Below are positions 9,001-13,267 of a stretch of DNA of 13,267 bases, in pieces. The position numbers and the translations under genes are program-made. The DNA is from Coemansia sp. RSA 922. Taxonomy: Eukaryota > Kickxellomycota > Kickxellomycetes > Kickxellales > Kickxellaceae. How positions within the stretch are numbered: position 1 is the first letter of the stretch; each line of letters starts with the position of its first letter. The stretch is taken from contig JANBQS010000705.1 of NCBI GenBank assembly GCA_027577415.1, positions 1 through 13,267 of the forward strand, given 5' to 3'. The notes beneath the pieces were generated by a model, which was not told the origin of the DNA, did not search any database, and worked only from the letters and a program-made list of their open reading frames with translations.

Positions 9001-12000
9001 GCCAACGATGATTCGCTGGAACCGGTAATTAGGCTCGTATCGAAACTGCATGATGCCTGTACTCGATCTCTAAAGCAGCCGCCAGTTTATCGCGAGTTAT
9101 CTACGCCTACTGGACCGCAAGTCGACATTGAACCTGGTGGTACTCTGACGTACTCTGAAGTACCACGCCCAGACGAGCTCTCTTTTGTGGACTTTGTTCA
9201 GCACATGCGCCAACCAGCAACACAGGATATGCCACCGTTTATCCACCTCAAGAATCAATCAGTTGACGGCACTTGGTCTTACTGCACTGAGCTGTCGACG
9301 ATGTACTACAAGGGCCTGAGCGAGGTGTGCGGTAGTGGTTTGTCGTTTGTTGGCAAGACTGCGCTTGTCACTGGCTGCGGACGAGGCTCGATTGGCGCCG
9401 ATATTGTCTGTGGTCTTCTCAGTGGCGGAGCCAAGGTCATTGCTACGACTTCGAGTTATAGCCGCAAGACTACACTGTTCTTTGAGAACATGTACCGCAC
9501 TCACGGCGCTCGTGGCTCGGAGCTGATTGTTGTACCTTTCAACCAGGGCTCGACTGGCGATATCAAGCAGCTAGTCGATTACATCTACAGCGATTCAGGC
9601 GCTGCCAAGGGGCTGGGCTGGGACCTTAGCTATATATTCCCGTTTGCCGCTGTATCGGATGTAGGCAGCTTTGCGACTAATTTGGGCTCACACTCGGAGT
9701 TTGCTCAGCGCGTCTTACTCACCAACGTAATACGCTTGCTGGGCAGCATCAAGGACGTCAAAGAGCGGCTTGGCTACGTGACTCGGCCATCATTGGTAGT
9801 TTTGCCATTGTCGCCCAATCATGGCATATTTGGTGGTGATGGGCTCTACGGCGAGTGCAAGATCGGTTTGGAGACTGCGTTCAACCGGTGGGAGTCAGAG
9901 TCATGGCAAGACTACTTGTCTATTGCCGGCGCAGTTATTGGGTGGACGCGTGGCACTGGTCTGATGTCTGGTAATAACATGGTTGCTCAAGAAGTTGAGC
10001 GTATTGGCGTTCGTACGTTTTCGACGCGTGATATGGCGTTCAGCATTCTCGGTCTAACTCATCCGCGTATCTGTTGCACTGCCTACAGCCAACCGATCTG
10101 GGCCGATCTCAGCGGCGGCTTGAACATTATCAAGCACATTGGCCGAGTCATGAGTAAAGCCAAGATGGATATTGAGCAAAAGAGCGCATTGCTCCAGCTT
10201 ATAGCCCGAGAAAATGCTCTTGACTACGAATCGGTGTCTCGCCCGTCTTCGTTTACGAATAGCCTTGATTTTGCTGCCTCGCCGTTGGCTCGCCACAAGT
10301 ACGACTTTCCAGCGCCCCGCCAGTTTGACCAGCTACAGCACCTACGGCACTTGCAGGGTATGGTCAACTTGGACAAGGTCGTTGTCATTACCGGCTATGG
10401 CGAAATTGGACCGTATGGCAGTGCTAGCACTCGCTGGGAGATGGAAGCCCATGGTGAGTTCTCGCTCGAAGGGTGCATTGAGTTGGCGTGGATCATGGGC
10501 CTAATCAAACACTCTAACGGCCCGCTTAAGGCAACGGGCGCTATGTACGTTGGCTGGGTTGACGCCAAGACCGAGGAGCCCATTCGTGACGTTGACGTCA
10601 AATCGCGTTACGAGGAGTATATTTTGGCGCACACAGGTATTCGTCTGATCGAGCCAGAGTCAACAGGTGGATATGACCCAAACACCAGAAAGCTGCTGCG
10701 CGAGATCCAGATCGAGCACGATATGGAGCCATTTGAGGCTACAGCCGAAGAGGCCGCGGCATTCAAGGCTCAGAATAGCGGCAATGTCGACATCTGGGAG
10801 AACTCTGGCCGTAGCTCATGGTCGGTCAAGTTCCTCAAGGGCGCGCTTATCCGCGTGCCAATGGCCTCAAGAGCCAACCGACTGTCGGCCGGATTGCTTC
10901 CTACGGGCTGGGACCCAAGACGCTACGGTATCCCCGAGGCGGTGGTAAAGCAAGTAGACATTGTTGTTTGCTATGCACTGGTCGTCACCATGGAAGCGCT
11001 GATTCGATCTGGTATTACTGATCCATACGAGCTGTACAAGCATTTCCATGTCTCCGAAGTCGGCAATACGATGGGCTCCGGGATTGGCGGAAGCCGGGCT
11101 ATTCAAGATATTTTCCGGAGACGCCACCTAGACAAGGAAGTAAAGAGCGATGCGATCCAAGAGTCGTTTATCTCCACGGTGCAAGCATGGATCAATATGC
11201 TATTGATGTCTGGGTCAGGTCCTGTCAAGCCCGTTGTTGGCGCCTGTGCGACTGCAGTTTTATCGATTGACACTGCGATTGATACGATTCAGTCGGGCAA
11301 GGCCGAGTTTATGATAGCGGGTGGCGTCGAGGACTTTATCCACGAGTCGTCGGTAGAGTTTGCCCACATGGGCGCTACCAGCAACTCGCTTGACGAGGCA
11401 GCCCAGGGCCGCACGCCGTCGGAGATGTGCCGCCCATGTACGTCGACGCGCAACGGGTTTACTGAGGCTCAGGGTGCTGGAGTCGTGACTCTCATGTCAG
11501 CTTCGGCGGCACTGAGAATAGGCGCTCCAATTTACGGCGTCATTGCCATGTCGGGCACTGCGACTGACAAGCAAGGGCAATCGGTGCCAGCGCCAGGCAA
11601 GGGAGTGTTGACGTCTGCTCGCGAGGTGAGTGGCAGCGGTATTCCCTCGCGTATGTTGAACTTTGACTACCGACGTCGCCAGCTGCAGCGCCAATTAGCG
11701 GCACTGGATGCGTGGAAGCAAGGAGAGTTTGACGAGCTGACTGACGCCACAACCGACGTCGTTGGAGACGTAGACCTACACGTGTTGGACAGCGCGAGGC
11801 AGATTGAAAAGGAGTATCTGCACCAGCGACACAGTTTGCAAGACGTCTGGGGAAATGAATTCTGGCGGAAGGATACAGCGATATCCCCTCTACGCGGTAG
11901 CTTGGCGGTCTGGGGTCTAACGGCTGACGATATTGGAGTGGCGTCGTTCCACGGTACATCAACGGTGGCCAACGACAAGAACGAGTCGGACATTTTCAAC

Positions 12001-12531
12001 TCGCAGCTCACCCACTTGGGTCGTACTCCCGGCCACGTCGTGCCTGTGATATGCCAAAAGTGGCTAACTGGGCATTCCAAGGGCGCAGCGGCATCATTCA
12101 TGGTCAACGGAGCCCTACAGACCATGCGTACGGGGCTGATACCGGGTAATCGCAACGCCGACAACATTGCCAAGGAGCTTGAGGCATATGACTACGCTCT
12201 CTACCTGTCAAAGTCGGTTCAGACCACGGGTATCAAGTCATGCTTGCTAAAGTCGTTTGGATTTGGCCAAGTAGGCGGCGAAGTCCTCCTTGTCCATTCG
12301 GACTATTTGTTTGCTACGCTAACCCAAGAGCAGCTGGAAAAGTACAACGTCAGGCTGCAACGGCGCGAACCCAAGGCACACCGCTACTTGCAAGACACGC
12401 TAGTCGGCAACCACGCGTTTGTGCAAGTCAAGAGTAGCCCACCATACACCGCTGAGCAAGAGAAGAGCGTGTATCTCGATCCACTAGCCAGGGCAAAGTA
12501 TGACCCGGCGACCAAGTCCTATAAATTTTAG
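1426..12531 (+). CDS. Fungal type I fatty acid synthase, fused beta-alpha chain (AT-ER-DH-MPT-ACP-KR-KS), lacking C-terminal PPT
   Basis: Join 1426-2167 and 2276-12531; 10998 nt, 3665 residues. It builds saturated fatty acids from acetyl-CoA, malonyl-CoA and NADPH in the cytosol; family members form barrel-shaped particles. It aligns end to end in domain order with yeast FAS1 followed by FAS2. The beta part ends near residue 2035 and the alpha part begins near 2046 through a short acidic Ser/Asp/Thr linker, so the two subunits are one polypeptide. Placed catalytic residues: AT S253/H408, ER H725-H726, DH D1558/H1563, MPT S1807/H1964, ACP S2209, KR Y2772/K2776, KS C3238/H3473/H3514. The start is the first in-frame ATG after an in-frame stop at 991-993, with G at -3. 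The chain ends in YLDPLAR plus 13 residues, where yeast enters its PPT domain, so PPT is absent. About 96 residues are also missing between ACP and KR relative to yeast. No frameshift or internal stop is seen, and the gene appears functional. The residue offsets and the lengths of missing segments rely on remembered yeast numbering. Confidence 0.95.
2168..2275 (+). other. Intron 1 of FAS (108 bp, phase 1)
   Basis: The donor is AAAG|GTACGTG, the branch site is GCTAACA (CTAAC at 2233-2237), and the acceptor is TTTGTAG|TTG. Splicing joins ...ELTKRFK to VAVGHSQGIG and restores the AT nucleophile motif in frame with exon 2. Without removal, the frame stops at 2221-2223. An alternative acceptor CAG at 2279-2281 would drop two codons (6 nt) and also stay in frame, but the first AG fits the family alignment well. 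Confidence 0.9.
3211..4380 (+). other. FAS enoyl reductase (ER) domain, residues about 560-949
   Basis: An FMN-dependent, NADPH-using TIM-barrel reductase that performs the last step of each cycle. Recognisable blocks are GAPTVMVAGMGPTT, a glycine run ELGGGGIF, IGGGVPSLDS, LQWTGGRAGGHHSFED (H725/H726; the yeast catalytic His lies in this motif), GSGFGDAEG and PMPFDG. All closely match fungal ER. Borders are approximate. Confidence 0.88.
4921..6495 (+). other. FAS dehydratase (DH) module, residues about 1130-1654
   Basis: A set of hot-dog folds that removes water from the 3-hydroxyacyl-ACP. The catalytic stretch ADGNPIHTNPY contains D1558 and H1563 (yeast D1559/H1564), followed by LPGPVTHGLW, the conserved hydratase helix region. 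The upstream pseudo-hot-dog part is less conserved but collinear with yeast FAS1. Confidence 0.85.
6511..7893 (+). other. FAS malonyl/palmitoyl transferase (MPT), residues about 1660-2120, spanning the beta-alpha fusion
   Basis: MPT loads malonyl units and unloads palmitoyl to CoA. Motifs are VFTGQGSQE (1664-1672), AGHSLGEYAAL with S1807 (yeast S1808), FYRGLLMQ with R1833 (yeast R1834), and VPFHSS with H1964. In two-chain FAS the last strands come from the alpha N-terminus. Here that piece (LVELLAYQFASPVQW, about 2051-2065) follows directly on the same chain after a linker at about 2033-2048. Confidence 0.9.
8047..8538 (+). other. FAS acyl carrier protein (ACP) domain, residues about 2172-2335
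   Basis: A single fungal-type ACP with its extra helical half. The attachment motif SLVGGKSTLQNE carries S2209, equivalent to yeast S180, the site of 4'-phosphopantetheine. The second half contains SNKMPGGFSL and LLLVALTMEPSSRL. A Pro/Ala/Gln-rich flexible tether precedes it (about 2126-2170). Only one ACP copy is seen; some fungal FAS carry two. Confidence 0.9.
9256..10128 (+). other. FAS ketoreductase (KR) domain, residues about 2575-2865
   Basis: An NADPH-dependent Rossmann-fold reductase of 3-ketoacyl-ACP. The dinucleotide loop is TGCGRGSIG (2613-2621) and the catalytic pair lies in LYGECKIGLE (Y2772, K2776; yeast Y839/K843). IGWTRGTGLM follows. The segment just upstream (2541-2569) is about 96 residues shorter than in yeast when residue offsets on either side are compared. 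Confidence 0.88.
10321..12528 (+). other. FAS ketosynthase (KS) domain, residues about 2930-3665
   Basis: The condensing enzyme. The nucleophile is in VVGACATAV (C3238, yeast C1305), with histidines in ASFHGTST (H3473) and LTGHSKGAA (H3514, with K3516). The gate motif reads GSGIGG, with I3184 where yeast has M1251. The characteristic fungal KS insertion, with DYRRRQLQRQ and a charged helix, is present. The polypeptide ends at the KS border, with no PPT following. Confidence 0.9.
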
Positions 12532-12593
12532 CACACTATCAATTAGCACCATATTATAATTATCCATATATTTACACTATATTAAGCAATTTG
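12532..12593. terminator. Shared AT-rich 3' region between converging genes
   Basis: Only 62 bp lie between the FAS stop codon and the stop codon of the minus-strand gene. The spacer is AT-rich (TATTATAATTA, ATATATTTACA). No perfect AATAAA is present on either strand, which is common in fungi. It presumably holds polyadenylation signals for both genes, so the two 3' UTRs probably overlap as antisense RNA. Confidence 0.55.
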
Positions 12594-13267
12594 CTAGTAT
12601 GTATCAATTACTACGGGCGAGTTGGCGCTTTCAACATGTAGCATATTAATGCCGTCTCCAATTGCACCCTGTCGATGGTGCGGGTGGTCTTTGCTGAGAA
12701 TAGATCCGGCTAGACCGAGATTAACTACGCTGTTTGCAGCCTTTATGTCAAAGTAGCCGACATAGTCCTTGCGGATAGACAATCGTACGGGCCACTCGCT
12801 AGTGGCAATATAGGCGTGTGCACCACTGCCAGTTATTGCCAGGCGACCTTGGATGATAGCCGAAGCAACGACTATGCGAACGAGCTCGCTAATGTCCCAA
12901 CATCCCGTCACAGGAGAAGTTGTAGCGCTGACTTTTAGCACACGAGCAACAATACCATCCAAAACGAGGTGCCCGGATACAGACTCGATGGTTACAATGT
13001 CTGCAGTCGCCGAGTAAATGCCAGTCGTAGCACGAGCCGCTTGGATGTGTAACTTGCCGGCTACTATATTTGTTAACTTGACAGCAGCGTCTGGCGAGCT
13101 GACGCGGATGTTGTGGTTATCGGCGGTACACCCAGAGATGTGGATGTTGCCTCGCATGGCGACAAACTCGGCTGGACCATGGTTGACTGCAACGCTCATG
13201 GCTTTGATATGACCGTCGCCAATGGCCATTCGCAAGCTACCGGCATTAACTCGGTCCAACTTCACAG
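12594..13267 (-). CDS. C-terminal part of a beta-rich repetitive protein, DUF4097/DUF7330-like (partial)
   Basis: A minus-strand frame of 223 codons ends in TAG at 12596-12594 and is open to the window edge. Its first visible codon is GTG, not ATG, so the start lies outside. The sequence is built of alternating short beta-strand-like segments with recurring small and polar residues (GKLHIQAARATTGIYS, GHLVLDGIVARVLKVS, GRLAITGSGAHAYIA, KDYVGYFDIKAANSVVNLGL), ending GINMLHVESANSPVVIDTY. That pattern, including a closing strand that lists a valine-rich turn, resembles fungal DUF4097/DUF7330 proteins, which are predicted beta-solenoids usually behind an N-terminal membrane anchor. No membrane segment is visible here. 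The gene converges on FAS but shows no functional link. The family call is by pattern only; any beta-helix or adhesin-like protein is an alternative. Confidence 0.6.
   Translation of the reverse strand, partial: VKLDRVNAGSLRMAIGDGHIKAMSVAVNHGPAEFVAMRGNIHISGCTADNHNIRVSSPDAAVKLTNIVAGKLHIQAARATTGIYSATADIVTIESVSGHLVLDGIVARVLKVSATTSPVTGCWDISELVRIVVASAIIQGRLAITGSGAHAYIATSEWPVRLSIRKDYVGYFDIKAANSVVNLGLAGSILSKDHPHHRQGAIGDGINMLHVESANSPVVIDTY

Noticed and set aside
10453..11631. Donor-like GTGAGT hexamers at 10453 and 11626 within the KS
   Set aside because: Both read through conserved coding sequence (HGEFSLEG and GVLTSAREV), and neither shows a convincing branch and acceptor pair nearby.
11667..12173. 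168-codon minus-strand frame opposite the KS domain
   Set aside because: A shadow of the conserved KS sequence; no recognisable protein features.
1..13267. tRNA, rRNA, transposable element or CRISPR array
   Set aside because: No cloverleaf, rRNA core, terminal repeats, transposase or spaced repeats were seen. The window is ordinary nuclear fungal gene space.

Overview
The window is eukaryotic, almost certainly fungal. It is dominated by one giant, nearly intronless gene for a fungal type I (cytosolic) fatty acid synthase (FAS), in which the beta and alpha subunits form a single predicted chain of 3665 residues. The one intron has GT-AG borders and a CTAAC branch site. A beta-then-alpha fused FAS, few introns and a compact layout suggest a basidiomycete-like or early-diverging fungus. 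My best guess is a Kickxellales/Coemansia-like zoopagomycete, but this rests on overall impression and not on a database match.

Layout: (1) 1-189, minus strand: the first 63 codons of a divergent gene that leaves the window, with a Ser/Gly/Asn-rich N-terminus. (2) 190-1425: about 1.2 kb of divergent intergenic DNA with an AT-rich box, CCAAT motifs, short tandem repeats, a 7-bp hairpin, three upstream ATG reading frames and a pyrimidine-rich tract before the FAS start. (3) 1426-12531, plus strand: the FAS gene, exon 1 1426-2167, intron 2168-2275, exon 2 2276-12531. (4) 12532-12593: 62 bp of AT-rich spacer between converging genes. (5) 12594-13267, minus strand: the C-terminal part of a repetitive beta-rich protein resembling DUF4097/DUF7330 proteins.

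The FAS carries, in order, acetyltransferase (AT), enoyl reductase (ER), dehydratase (DH), malonyl/palmitoyl transferase (MPT, across the old subunit boundary), acyl carrier protein (ACP), ketoreductase (KR) and ketosynthase (KS). Every catalytic residue I could place is present. The chain stops right after the KS, where other fungal alpha subunits continue with the phosphopantetheinyl transferase (PPT). About 150 C-terminal residues expected from yeast are missing, yet the ACP keeps its modifiable serine, so another enzyme must activate it. About 96 residues of the scaffold between ACP and KR are also missing. Two positions used to alter chain length in engineered yeast FAS (AT I306, KS M1251) are Ala and Ile here. 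Comparisons with yeast rest on remembered sequence and numbering, supported by constant residue offsets, and should be confirmed by alignment.
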